A DNA stretch of 13,750 nucleotides from positions 1 to 13,750 of the forward strand of contig DWXJ01000001.1 of assembly GCA_019119285.1 (NCBI GenBank). The letters run 5' to 3'. The stretch is from Merdimonas faecigallinarum. GTDB lineage: Bacteria; Bacillota; Clostridia; Lachnospirales; Lachnospiraceae. The notes under the pieces are model-generated. The model was not told the DNA's origin and ran no database searches. It saw only the letters and a program-made list of their open reading frames with translations. Positions 6,935 through 13,219 of this stretch are shown here, in pieces. Both the position numbers and the translations under genes were made by a program. Position 1 is the first letter of the stretch. Each line of letters begins with the position of its first letter.

Positions 6935-7330
6935 TTATGCAAATCTCAGCTTATAAACTGCCTGACGGAATGCATCCGTGATGCGGTCATCAATCATCAT
7001 GGTTTCCGGATAAATCCGGCTGCCATCATCAGAGTAGAGGCGTACCGGAATTCCCAGCTTGCTGGCATGCTCCAATTCAAACGCCATACCATTACTGATT
7101 GTGCTTCCAAAAATCCACACCTCATCGCAGATCTTCATCAGTTCTACACCGAGCGTAATACCGAGAATCCGCTCATCCGGATCAGAATCCTTCAGAAACT
7201 GCGGATACATCAGATGCGGAACCACAGGGCAATATCCGCAACGGGCCGCAAATCGTGCATGAGCTTTCGCAAGCGCTACATTCCTCTCAACATCACCACG
7301 ATAGGGAGAACAAATAAAAACTTTTTTCAT
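6935..7330 (-). CDS. DUF4406-like protein (nucleoside 2-deoxyribosyltransferase-like fold)
   Basis: A protein of 131 residues opening MKKVFICSPYRGDVERNVAL, typical of the DUF4406/DUF7768-type group whose fold resembles nucleoside 2-deoxyribosyltransferases. Supporting motifs are the N-terminal strand with SPYRGD, the segment CPVVPHLMYPQFL, LGVELMKICDEVWIFG, and SNGMAFELEHASKLGIPVRL near the C-terminus, where the family has its conserved Ser and Glu. The biochemical activity of these phage versions is not established; a role in modifying or sensing nucleotides is inference. The ATG at 7330 is chosen over that at 7336 because AGGTGA lies directly against the first one but six bases from the second. 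The gap to the next gene in the operon is 15 bases. The frame is intact. Confidence 0.82.
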   Translation of the reverse strand: MKKVFICSPYRGDVERNVALAKAHARFAARCGYCPVVPHLMYPQFLKDSDPDERILGITLGVELMKICDEVWIFGSTISNGMAFELEHASKLGIPVRLYSDDGSRIYPETMMIDDRITDAFRQAVYKLRFA

Positions 7331-7384
7331 CGTCATTCACCTGTACCTTTCATAATCATTCGGGGGTGTTCCCGTATTCTGGAT

Positions 7385-7705
7385 TTAATAGGGAGAAAAT
7401 TGGGAAATGATACTGTTCATAACAGCAAGGTCATTTCCTTCCAAAGAGGGGGCCAGCCTTTTTAGAAGTTCTGCCTGTTCCGGTGAGAGCGTTTTCCGGT
7501 TTTGATGGTACCAATCTGCTACCTTCACACCGCCACCATATCTGCCACGAACCGTCTCAATGGGGTATGAACACGATAGTTCCTCAATATCACGCCGGAT
7601 GGTTTTCTCACTCACGCCAAACTCAGACGCCAGATTTTCTACTGTATCCTGGCGTCTGATGCACAGTGCATCGAAGATCGCCGCCCTTCGTTCATTGGGT
7701 CTCAT
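7385..7705 (-). CDS. DeoR/HTH_11-type DNA-binding protein, short form
   Basis: A protein of 106 residues. Its N-terminal half is a winged helix-turn-helix of the DeoR type: MRPNERRAAIFDALCIRRQD, then TVENLASEFGVSEKTIRRDI (recognition helix around SEKTIRRDIEEL) and the wing PIETVRGRYGGGVKVADW. The C-terminal half (LSPEQAELLKRLAPSLEGND onward) is short, with no sugar- or WYL-type effector domain, so it may act as a stand-alone binder. The ATG at 7705 has an AAAGGAGG seven bases upstream. It is the first visible gene of the leftward replication operon and could control it through the AT-rich region just upstream (7706-7860). Its regulatory target is inference. Confidence 0.82.
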   Translation of the reverse strand: MRPNERRAAIFDALCIRRQDTVENLASEFGVSEKTIRRDIEELSCSYPIETVRGRYGGGVKVADWYHQNRKTLSPEQAELLKRLAPSLEGNDLAVMNSIISQFSPY

Positions 7706-7860
7706 CGTGTCACACCTCCTTTCCCTTGCTCCGTGGCTTTAATTTATTGGTTAAACCGGACACCTTTTGACCGCTTTAAAAAACTTTTTCGCAAAACTTT
7801 TATCTACTCGTTTATTCTCCGTTCACATATAAAAAAGTGTAAAAAGTAGCTGATAGAAAT
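7706..7860. other. AT-rich intergenic region upstream of the replication operon, with short direct repeats
   Basis: No gene is visible. AAAACTTTT occurs twice, at 7780-7788 and 7793-7801, 13 bases apart. A similar pair, AAAAAGTGT and AAAAAGTAG, follows near 7833-7851. The leftward operon needs a promoter here, but I see no clean -35/-10 pair on the minus strand. The repeats could be regulator sites or simply A-tract DNA. Confidence 0.4.
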
Positions 7861-7910
7861 AAAAAAAGGATCAGAGCATAACTGTAAACATTTACAGTCA
7901 GCTCCGACCC
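7861..7910 (-). terminator. Rho-independent terminator after the zinc-ribbon gene
   Basis: Read on the minus strand, GGGTCGGAGC pairs with GCTCTGATCC (ten pairs, two of them G-U), enclosing an inner perfect ACTGTAAA/TTTACAGT stem, and a run of seven T follows at 7867-7861. The G-U pairs occur only in the minus-strand transcript; the plus strand would have two A-C mismatches, so the orientation is clear. It ends the regulatory operon before the replication operon begins. Confidence 0.9.
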
Positions 7911-7962
7911 TTATTGGTGACTATTGAATTGTCCCTACGGTCAGTCAGCTTTTCTATCTTCT

Positions 7963-8145
7963 TCATCCCATACGTTTCTGGGCTTTAGATTTTTCTGTTT
8001 TTAATAAGTCCAGATAGGCTTTGTAAATCTTTCTGCATTTTGCACACTGAACAGAAATCGTAGCCTTGGTACGGTGATCTACCAATATTTCGCTACCACC
8101 ACACCACGGACAGCTTAAATGGATATCCATTTGAAATTCTTCCAC
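7963..8145 (-). CDS. Small zinc-ribbon protein of unknown function
   Basis: A protein of 60 residues with two Cys pairs, CPWC (about residues 12-15) and CAKC (34-37), spaced as in a zinc ribbon, and a basic C-terminal helix ending KTEKSKAQKRMG. It loosely resembles the small Com-type zinc proteins of Mu-like phages, but I cannot assign it. The start is GTG at 8145, about nine bases after AGGGGG; an internal ATG five codons later has no better site. A 20-bp palindrome (8173-8192) lies just upstream and a strong terminator just downstream, so it may form its own transcription unit. DNA or RNA binding is plausible from the zinc ribbon and basic tail. Confidence 0.68.
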   Translation of the reverse strand: MEEFQMDIHLSCPWCGGSEILVDHRTKATISVQCAKCRKIYKAYLDLLKTEKSKAQKRMG

Positions 8146-8172
8146 TGTATCAATCCCCCTTCTTCATTTACT

Positions 8173-8192
8173 TGTTCGCTAACTAGCGAACA
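8173..8192. promoter_or_regulatory. Palindromic operator candidate upstream of the zinc-ribbon gene
   Basis: TGTTCGCT-AACT-AGCGAACA is an 8-bp perfect inverted repeat with a 4-base centre. The half-site TGTTCGCT also occurs at 9495-9502, inside the operator region of the xre promoter, and resembles TGTTAGCA at 9479-9486. This suggests that the same repressor, probably the Xre protein, binds both places. It also contains GTTC and GAAC but with the wrong spacing for a LexA box. Confidence 0.6.
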
Positions 8193-8200
8193 TAAAGATT

Positions 8201-8231
8201 AAAAATTTTGCGGGCTTCTTAAGAAACCCGC
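8201..8231 (-). terminator. Terminator-like hairpin after immA
   Basis: On the minus strand GCGGGTTTC pairs with GAAGCCCGC around a TTAA loop (nine pairs including one G-U), followed by AAAATTTTT. The T-run is only five long and preceded by four A, so termination may be partial, allowing some read-through into the zinc-ribbon gene. Confidence 0.7.
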
Positions 8232-8249
8232 CATATCCTTATAGGTGAA

Positions 8250-9038
8250 CTACTCCCTCATAAAACAAAGGACTTGCTGTGTCATACAAATTTCTTGCCG
8301 AATAATCCCCAACTCTTTTAACCGGATCGTAGCTGCCTGAAAGGACACGTTAAAAACTTGTGAAACTGTATCCGCTTCAATATAGCATCTTTGAATTTCT
8401 TTTTTCTGAGAAAATCCTGGCTTTTGCCGGAGAGCCCTCACAAGTTTATGAACCATTGCCTTAGGCATTAAAATTGCAGAAGATAATGCATTGGCCTGCC
8501 ACTCCATCCACTCTTTGTCTGTCCAGACCGCCTGCTGTTCACAATTCATCTTTTTCGTATCAACCCTGCACTGTATCATTGCAGCTTCTTTTCTTTCACC
8601 CAACAGATCCATTAAAGTTATCTGATTAGGGTCATAAGCAAAGTATGGGGTATGTAAAAAAACATGGCTTGCTTCATGTCCCATTGTAAAACGATACCTA
8701 TGTTCCTGATTTTCTTCTAAAAGAGTCCGGTCAATAATAATCGTATTGGCCCTGGCACTAATATACTCAGCCCGATTTTGAATAGGATCATATACAGGAA
8801 CCTTGTCCGTATCATTAAATACCGTCATTCCCAGATAGACACCGCAATGAGATAAATATTGGAAATCCTGATCTGCCCCCAGATAATCCTGGACAAAAAG
8901 ATCTATATCTATCTCTTGCGGTGTGTGCATGGCGTCCGGATTAAAATCTGATACTAAATTTTCTCCAATGATATCGATCTCCTTCCGGCTTAATACCGGA
9001 GCCCCTGATCTCTTTCGAACAATTTCTGCTACATACAT
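8250..9038 (-). CDS. ImmA/IrrE family metallo-endopeptidase
   Basis: A 262-residue zinc protease of the ImmA/IrrE (COG2856) family. Characterised members cleave a partner Xre-type repressor to release element or phage genes. The catalytic motif is HEASH in FTMGHEASHVFLHTP (H121, E122, H125), and the third metal ligand is probably E179 in EWMEWQANALSSAILMP, the usual second family motif. The C-terminal part (about 200-262) is helical, with a possible HTH-like segment around FNVSFQAATIRLKELGII. The start ATG at 9038 lies 10 bases after the xre stop; AAGGGG at the end of xre is the nearest ribosome site, at a long spacing of about 13. Lying directly downstream of xre in the same operon, it most likely acts on that repressor. 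Confidence 0.92.
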   Translation of the reverse strand: MYVAEIVRKRSGAPVLSRKEIDIIGENLVSDFNPDAMHTPQEIDIDLFVQDYLGADQDFQYLSHCGVYLGMTVFNDTDKVPVYDPIQNRAEYISARANTIIIDRTLLEENQEHRYRFTMGHEASHVFLHTPYFAYDPNQITLMDLLGERKEAAMIQCRVDTKKMNCEQQAVWTDKEWMEWQANALSSAILMPKAMVHKLVRALRQKPGFSQKKEIQRCYIEADTVSQVFNVSFQAATIRLKELGIIRQEICMTQQVLCFMRE

Positions 9039-9048
9039 AGATAGGCAC

Positions 9049-9417
9049 TTACCCCTTTCGCTTCTTCAGTTCTTCAACAAAATGCTTCCACTCCTCTTCG
9101 CCAGCGTCCAAATCCCTGGCTGTACGCAGTGCCGCGCTCACATAATCTCGTTGCATAATATATTCCGGCAAATCTGGGGCAACAGCTTTTCTCTTCTTTC
9201 CAGCTAGATTAAGCATCTCATTTTTTTCTTCTTTTGTCAGTTCCAGAATATGAGCGAGTTGATTCAGCTTCTCAATGTCGAAAGGATTTCGCCTATCTTT
9301 TTCAACATCCGTAAGAAACGGCGCAGAGACTCCGAGCATATCCGCCATTTTTCTGATGGTTATCTTTTTCTCGATCCTCTTCCTGCTTATAAAATCTCCA
9401 AAATTCGCATACGTCAT
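9049..9417 (-). CDS. Xre-family transcriptional repressor paired with ImmA
   Basis: A 122-residue protein with an N-terminal Cro/CI-type helix-turn-helix: FGDFISRKRIEKKITIRKMA, then DMLGVSAPFLTDVEKDRRNP with the recognition helix around SAPFLTDVEK. The C-terminal half (about residues 70-122) is charged and helical and may carry the dimerisation surface and the ImmA cleavage site. The start ATG at 9417 has AAGGTGAAGGA just upstream. A strong promoter (9517-9545) with inverted repeats over its start site points to self-repression. By analogy with ImmR/ImmA of ICEBs1, this is the immunity or lysogeny switch of the element. The target genes are probably the zinc-ribbon gene and/or the replication operon (inference). 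Confidence 0.9.
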   Translation of the reverse strand: MTYANFGDFISRKRIEKKITIRKMADMLGVSAPFLTDVEKDRRNPFDIEKLNQLAHILELTKEEKNEMLNLAGKKRKAVAPDLPEYIMQRDYVSAALRTARDLDAGEEEWKHFVEELKKRKG

Positions 9418-9478
9418 AATCCTTCACCTTTTCATCTCTTTCGTTCTGTAGTCTTATTTTTACTATTCTTTGTTTTCC

Positions 9479-9514
9479 TGTTAGCACTTATGCTTGTTCG
9501 CTTTTATGCTAACA
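9479..9514. promoter_or_regulatory. Operator candidate overlapping the xre transcription start
   Basis: TGTTAGCA (9479-9486) and TGCTAACA (9507-9514) form a perfect 8-bp inverted repeat with a 20-base centre. A third, related half-site, TGTTCGCT, lies inside at 9495-9502. The cluster starts two bases past the -10 box and covers the expected transcription start, where a bound repressor would block the xre promoter. Confidence 0.65.
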
Positions 9515-9516
9515 TG

Positions 9517-9545
9517 AGTATACAAAAAATACCGGGAGTTGTCAA
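9517..9545 (-). promoter_or_regulatory. Sigma-A-type promoter of the xre-immA operon
   Basis: On the minus strand TTGACA (9545-9540) and TATACT (9522-9517) are separated by exactly 17 bases. The 5' untranslated leader to the xre ATG would be about 90 bases. The -35 box lies in one arm of a longer inverted repeat (9534-9604). Confidence 0.85.
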
Positions 9546-9604
9546 TCACCAATATCAAAATGTTTCACCTTTTAATGCCAAGGCTGATATGGTGATTGAC
9601 TCCC
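9534..9604. repeat. Long imperfect inverted repeat spanning the end of the small gene and the xre -35 box
   Basis: Arms 9534-9556 and 9586-9604 pair at 19 positions with two small gaps; the uninterrupted core is GTCAATCACC (9541-9550) with GGTGATTGAC (9591-9600). One arm encodes the last codons of the 79-residue protein and the other contains the xre -35 TTGACA. On the minus strand the stem is followed by GGTATTTTTTG, so it may also serve as a terminator for the upstream gene. Confidence 0.65.
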
Positions 9605-9811
9605 AGATGTCTGAGATGTGCGATTATTCTTTGAAAGATGCTGTTCTGCAGCTTCCCTGGTAGGGAAGATCCGGCTTTTGCGTAACTGGATACTGCCATT
9701 GTTGTCAAACCGAACAATATAAAAATCTGAGTTCTTACGAACTATGGTTACTTCTCGAAGAATTCGATTACTTTCAATGATGAAGGCTTTGGATCCTATT
9801 TCATATTCCAT
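9572..9811 (-). CDS. Small beta-rich protein of unknown function under a LexA-type promoter
   Basis: A protein of 79 residues: MEYEIGSKAFIIESNRILRE, then VTIVRKNSDFYIVRFDNNGS with alternating strands, then IQLRKSRIFPTREAAEQHLS and a polar tail. The strand pattern and the 'GSKAFIIE...REV.IV' opening suggest a small SH3/KOW-like barrel. I have seen similar short proteins in Clostridia but know no function. The ATG at 9811 is chosen because the upstream 25 codons of the open frame cross the ribosome site. AGGAGG lies 12 bases before it, longer than ideal. A perfect 9-bp hairpin precedes the ribosome site. Its promoter carries an SOS box, so it is probably induced by DNA damage, and it lies directly upstream of xre-immA. 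Confidence 0.7.
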   Translation of the reverse strand: MEYEIGSKAFIIESNRILREVTIVRKNSDFYIVRFDNNGSIQLRKSRIFPTREAAEQHLSKNNRTSQTSGSQSPYQPWH

Positions 9812-9834
9812 ATAATCATTGCGCCTCCTAAGCA

Positions 9835-9868
9835 AGATTAAACTCAAGGGAAAGTGTCTGTTTAATCT
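9835..9868 (-). promoter_or_regulatory. Leader hairpin just upstream of the small gene's ribosome site
   Basis: AGATTAAAC (9835-9843) and GTTTAATCT (9860-9868) form a perfect 9-bp stem with a 16-base loop in the roughly 95-base leader. It ends six bases before AGGAGG in the transcript. It could affect translation or message stability; no known riboswitch is recognisable. Confidence 0.5.
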
Positions 9869-9911
9869 CTTCTCGTTTCGTATCAACGATTCCTACTGTA
9901 GCGATGATTAT

Positions 9912-9940
9912 ATTATACGAACATACGTTCTATTTGTCAA
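9912..9940 (-). promoter_or_regulatory. Sigma-A-type promoter with a LexA/SOS box filling its spacer
   Basis: On the minus strand a consensus TTGACA (9940-9935) and a consensus TATAAT (9917-9912) are separated by 17 bases. The spacer holds the palindrome GAAC-GTAT-GTTC. On the plus strand, 9918-9931 reads CGAACATACGTTCT, matching the Bacillus-type LexA consensus CGAACRNRYGTTYC at 13 of 14 positions. LexA bound here would block RNA polymerase, so the downstream 79-residue gene should be repressed normally and switched on by DNA damage. Confidence 0.88.
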
Positions 9941-9986
9941 TAGTTCCATTTTCCTTACGAACACTAATATATCATGCCTGCATGAA

Positions 9987-12900
9987 TTAATCCTTTTTTC
10001 CATATGGTGTTTTCGGTTCTGCTACCATCGACAGCGACTCCTTTCCGTCAAGATCATAAGTAATCATGTTATGTCTCGGCTCGATAAAAGATGCTGAACC
10101 GCCAATACCAAAATATTTTTCAAAAAATGTCTTTAACTTATCAATGACGCCTTGCTTCTTCTTCGCCCTGGTACCAGTGCCGCCGAAGCGTGAGATAGGG
10201 GGCAGGAGTTTATCAATGTCAGTCCCGGTTGTCTTGATCTCCCCGTCCCGGAAAGCGTTCTCCATGAACTTCCGGGTGTCCTCCGGGCGCAGCCTTTCTT
10301 CCACGATAATCTCATCAAGATCTTGTTCCCGCCGCTGTGCCACGTAGTTATTCCATTCGTCCATGACGTCATCCACCTCGTTGATCCCGGCGATAAAGTT
10401 CTCGATCAGCTGTTTCTTGCTCCGCAATTCCGGACTGGCATCTACGGCTTTACGGATCGTGATCAGCACTTCCTTATCCTCACAGTGGGTATCGTGGTAC
10501 TTTTTCACGAGCATCAGGATATAATCAATGTTAATCTCGATCTGGTGGATCAGTTCCACCTCAAAGACCACGTCATCTGTGATGTCCGTGCTTTCTCTCC
10601 GTTTGTGACTCCACTCGTCTCGTAAGTCCTGATAACGCCCCAGATAATCCTGCAGATCACGCTCGGAGATCCTCTCTTTGCCTTTAAAGTCATCAAAGGA
10701 TATCAGAAGGTTTCGCATGCGGAGAATAGCGCCAAACAGAGCAATAAACTCTTTCTGGTTCTGCTCCCCGGTGATTCGTGGCTCCGACAATGGAAATTTC
10801 TGATTCAATTCTTCTATCAAATCCACGTATCCCGGCATTGGCTTCCCGTCTATGGATTCGTACCCGTAATAATAATCTTTAAAACTTTGCAGGAGGACGA
10901 TTCCTCCGGCATTCTTATCCCCAAACAGGGAAATAGCGCTGTCCACACGCTTTTGCAGGTTCCGGAAGCACACGACATTCCCAAAGGTCTTAATGGAATT
11001 CAGGATACGATTGGTACGGGAAAACGCCTGGATCAACCCATGCATCTTCAGGTTTTTGTCCACCCATAGCGTGTTCATAGTCGTGGCGTCAAATCCCGTG
11101 AGGAACATGTTCACGACAATCAACAGATCCAATTCCTTGTTCTTCATACGCAGTGACACGTCTTTATAATAATTCTGGAATTTCTCACTGGAGGTGTCAT
11201 AGTTCGTATGGAACATTTCGTTATAATCCTGGATAGCTTCTTCCAAAAACTCCCGGGACGGCTGGTCAAGGGCAGAGGTATCTTCGGAATTTTCCTCATC
11301 CAGAATACCATCTGCCTCCCCTTCATTTGCGCCATAGCTGAAGATGGTCGCAATCCGCAGCTTCTTGGTCGGATCATCCGCCATCTGTTTCTGGAACTCC
11401 CGGTAATACAACTTGGCCATCGGCACGCTCGCCACCGCAAAGATGGAATTAAAACCACTGATGCGCTGTTTCCGCTTGATTTCTTCCACTTCGTCACGCT
11501 TGGCAGATGCCACTTCCTTGATATTCACCAGTGTATTATATATGTAGGTTTTATCGCCACGGTACGTCTTCTGATCGAAATGCTCCAGGATATAGCTGGT
11601 CACAAGCTGGATGCGCTTGGGCGCCATCATGGCCTTCTCCCGGTTAATATCCCAGACCATCTCATCCGTGATTTCTTCCTCAGCCTTCATCGTCTGAACA
11701 TAATCTACCCGGAATGGGAGTACATTCTTGTCATTGATTGCATCCACAATGGTATAGCTGTGAAGCTGGTCGCCAAACGTCTGCGCCGTAGTAAAGAATT
11801 CTGGGTTTTTCGCCCTACCCGAATTCACAGAAAAGATCGGTGTGCCGGTGAAACCGAACAGATGGTATTTCTTAAAGTGTTTCACAATCGCCGTGTGCAT
11901 GTCCCCAAATTGGCTCCGATGGCACTCGTCAAAAATGATGACTATGTGTTTCGTATACACCTCATGAACAGGATTCTTCTTGATAAAGGTTGCCAGTTTC
12001 TGAATGGTCGTAATAATGATATGGGCTTCCACATCCTCCAGTTGCTTTTTCAAAACCGCAGTGGAGGTATTGCTGTTCGCCGCCCCCTTTTCAAAACGGT
12101 CATATTCCTTCATGGTCTGGTAGTCCAAATCCTTACGATCTACCACAAACAGCACCTTATCGATATAGGGTAGCTTGGAAGCAAGCCTTGCTGTCTTAAA
12201 TGAAGTCAACGTCTTGCCAGAACCTGTGGTATGCCAGATATAACCGCCGCCTTCCACGCTGCCATATTTTTTATAATTGTTGGCAATCTCAATCCTATTA
12301 AGGATGCGCTCCGTAGCTGTAATCTGGTAAGGACGCATAACCATGAGCATATCCTCGGACGTAAAGATACAGTATTTTGTCAAAATATTTAAAATCGTGT
12401 GCTTTGCGAAAAACGTCTTCGTAAAATCGATCAAATCAGGGATCACACGATTATTGGCATCTGCCCAGAAGCAGGTAAACTCAAAACTGTTACTGCTCTT
12501 GGTCTTACTTGCGCCTTTCTTTTTATGCTCCCGCTCTGCGTTCCACCGGGTACTGTTAGAATAATATTTCGTATTTGCTCCATTGGAGATAACAAAAATC
12601 TGGATGTATTCATACAGCCCACTGCCCGACCAGAAAGACTCTCTCTGGTAGCGCTCAATCTGATTGAAAGCCTCCCGGATGGCCACGCCCCTGCGTTTCA
12701 GTTCTATATGTACTAACGGGAACCCGTTGACCAGCACTGTAACATCATACCGGTTGTCGTGCTTTGCCCCATCTTTTGTACTAACCACATACTGGTTGAT
12801 GACCTGCAGACGGTTATTGTGGATATTTTTCTTGTCGATCAGCGTGATGTTCCTAGTCGATCCATCGTCACGACGCAGATTCTGGATATGATCCTCCTGT

Positions 12901-13205
12901 ATCTTCCGGGTCTTTTCCACGATGTGTTCATTCGGGTTTGCTATGGCATTGTGGAAGAAGTCCTCCCATTCCGTATCGGAAAAGGTATAATGGTTCAATT
13001 CCTCCAGCTGCCTGCGGAGATTACTGACCAGATCACTCTCCGTGTGAATCGGAAGGTATTCATACCCCTGCTCACACAGCATGCGGATGAATTCCTGTTC
13101 CAGAGCGGCTTCGCTCTGGTAACTGTCGGAACGCTTCTTTACCGGCTCATATTCCGTGACAACGGTATTTTCTGACGTTTCCGCCACAATATTAAAATAT
13201 GGCAC
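9987..13205 (-). CDS. hsdR: Type I restriction enzyme, R (motor and nuclease) subunit
   Basis: A 1072-residue HsdR, full length for the family; it moves DNA using ATP and cuts it within the HsdR2M2S1 complex. The N-terminal PD-(D/E)XK nuclease shows D154 and ExK in LVHIELKRRG (E168, K170). The helicase-type motor follows: Walker A TTGSGKT (326-332), DECH (426-429), TGTP (453-456), MFLTGFD (700-706) and QAFSRTNR (726-733). The remaining C-terminal 340 residues are helical, as expected for subunit docking. The start is GTG at 13205, nine bases after AAGGAGG; the nearby ATG is out of frame. It begins 14 bases after hsdS stops, so the two are co-transcribed. All key motifs are intact. No terminator is obvious in the 46 bases before the next promoter. 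Confidence 0.95.
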   Translation of the reverse strand: MPYFNIVAETSENTVVTEYEPVKKRSDSYQSEAALEQEFIRMLCEQGYEYLPIHTESDLVSNLRRQLEELNHYTFSDTEWEDFFHNAIANPNEHIVEKTRKIQEDHIQNLRRDDGSTRNITLIDKKNIHNNRLQVINQYVVSTKDGAKHDNRYDVTVLVNGFPLVHIELKRRGVAIREAFNQIERYQRESFWSGSGLYEYIQIFVISNGANTKYYSNSTRWNAEREHKKKGASKTKSSNSFEFTCFWADANNRVIPDLIDFTKTFFAKHTILNILTKYCIFTSEDMLMVMRPYQITATERILNRIEIANNYKKYGSVEGGGYIWHTTGSGKTLTSFKTARLASKLPYIDKVLFVVDRKDLDYQTMKEYDRFEKGAANSNTSTAVLKKQLEDVEAHIIITTIQKLATFIKKNPVHEVYTKHIVIIFDECHRSQFGDMHTAIVKHFKKYHLFGFTGTPIFSVNSGRAKNPEFFTTAQTFGDQLHSYTIVDAINDKNVLPFRVDYVQTMKAEEEITDEMVWDINREKAMMAPKRIQLVTSYILEHFDQKTYRGDKTYIYNTLVNIKEVASAKRDEVEEIKRKQRISGFNSIFAVASVPMAKLYYREFQKQMADDPTKKLRIATIFSYGANEGEADGILDEENSEDTSALDQPSREFLEEAIQDYNEMFHTNYDTSSEKFQNYYKDVSLRMKNKELDLLIVVNMFLTGFDATTMNTLWVDKNLKMHGLIQAFSRTNRILNSIKTFGNVVCFRNLQKRVDSAISLFGDKNAGGIVLLQSFKDYYYGYESIDGKPMPGYVDLIEELNQKFPLSEPRITGEQNQKEFIALFGAILRMRNLLISFDDFKGKERISERDLQDYLGRYQDLRDEWSHKRRESTDITDDVVFEVELIHQIEINIDYILMLVKKYHDTHCEDKEVLITIRKAVDASPELRSKKQLIENFIAGINEVDDVMDEWNNYVAQRREQDLDEIIVEERLRPEDTRKFMENAFRDGEIKTTGTDIDKLLPPISRFGGTGTRAKKKQGVIDKLKTFFEKYFGIGGSASFIEPRHNMITYDLDGKESLSMVAEPKTPYGKKD

Positions 13206-13219
13206 AGCATTTCGCCTCC

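Noticed and set aside
8173..8192. LexA box
   Set aside because: GTTC and GAAC are present but in the inverted order and at the wrong spacing for GAAC-N4-GTTC; it fits a different repressor better.
11208..12173. Long plus-strand open frame of 321 codons
   Set aside because: It lies entirely antisense to hsdR, whose motifs are clear, has no recognisable domain, and is a shadow of its codon usage.
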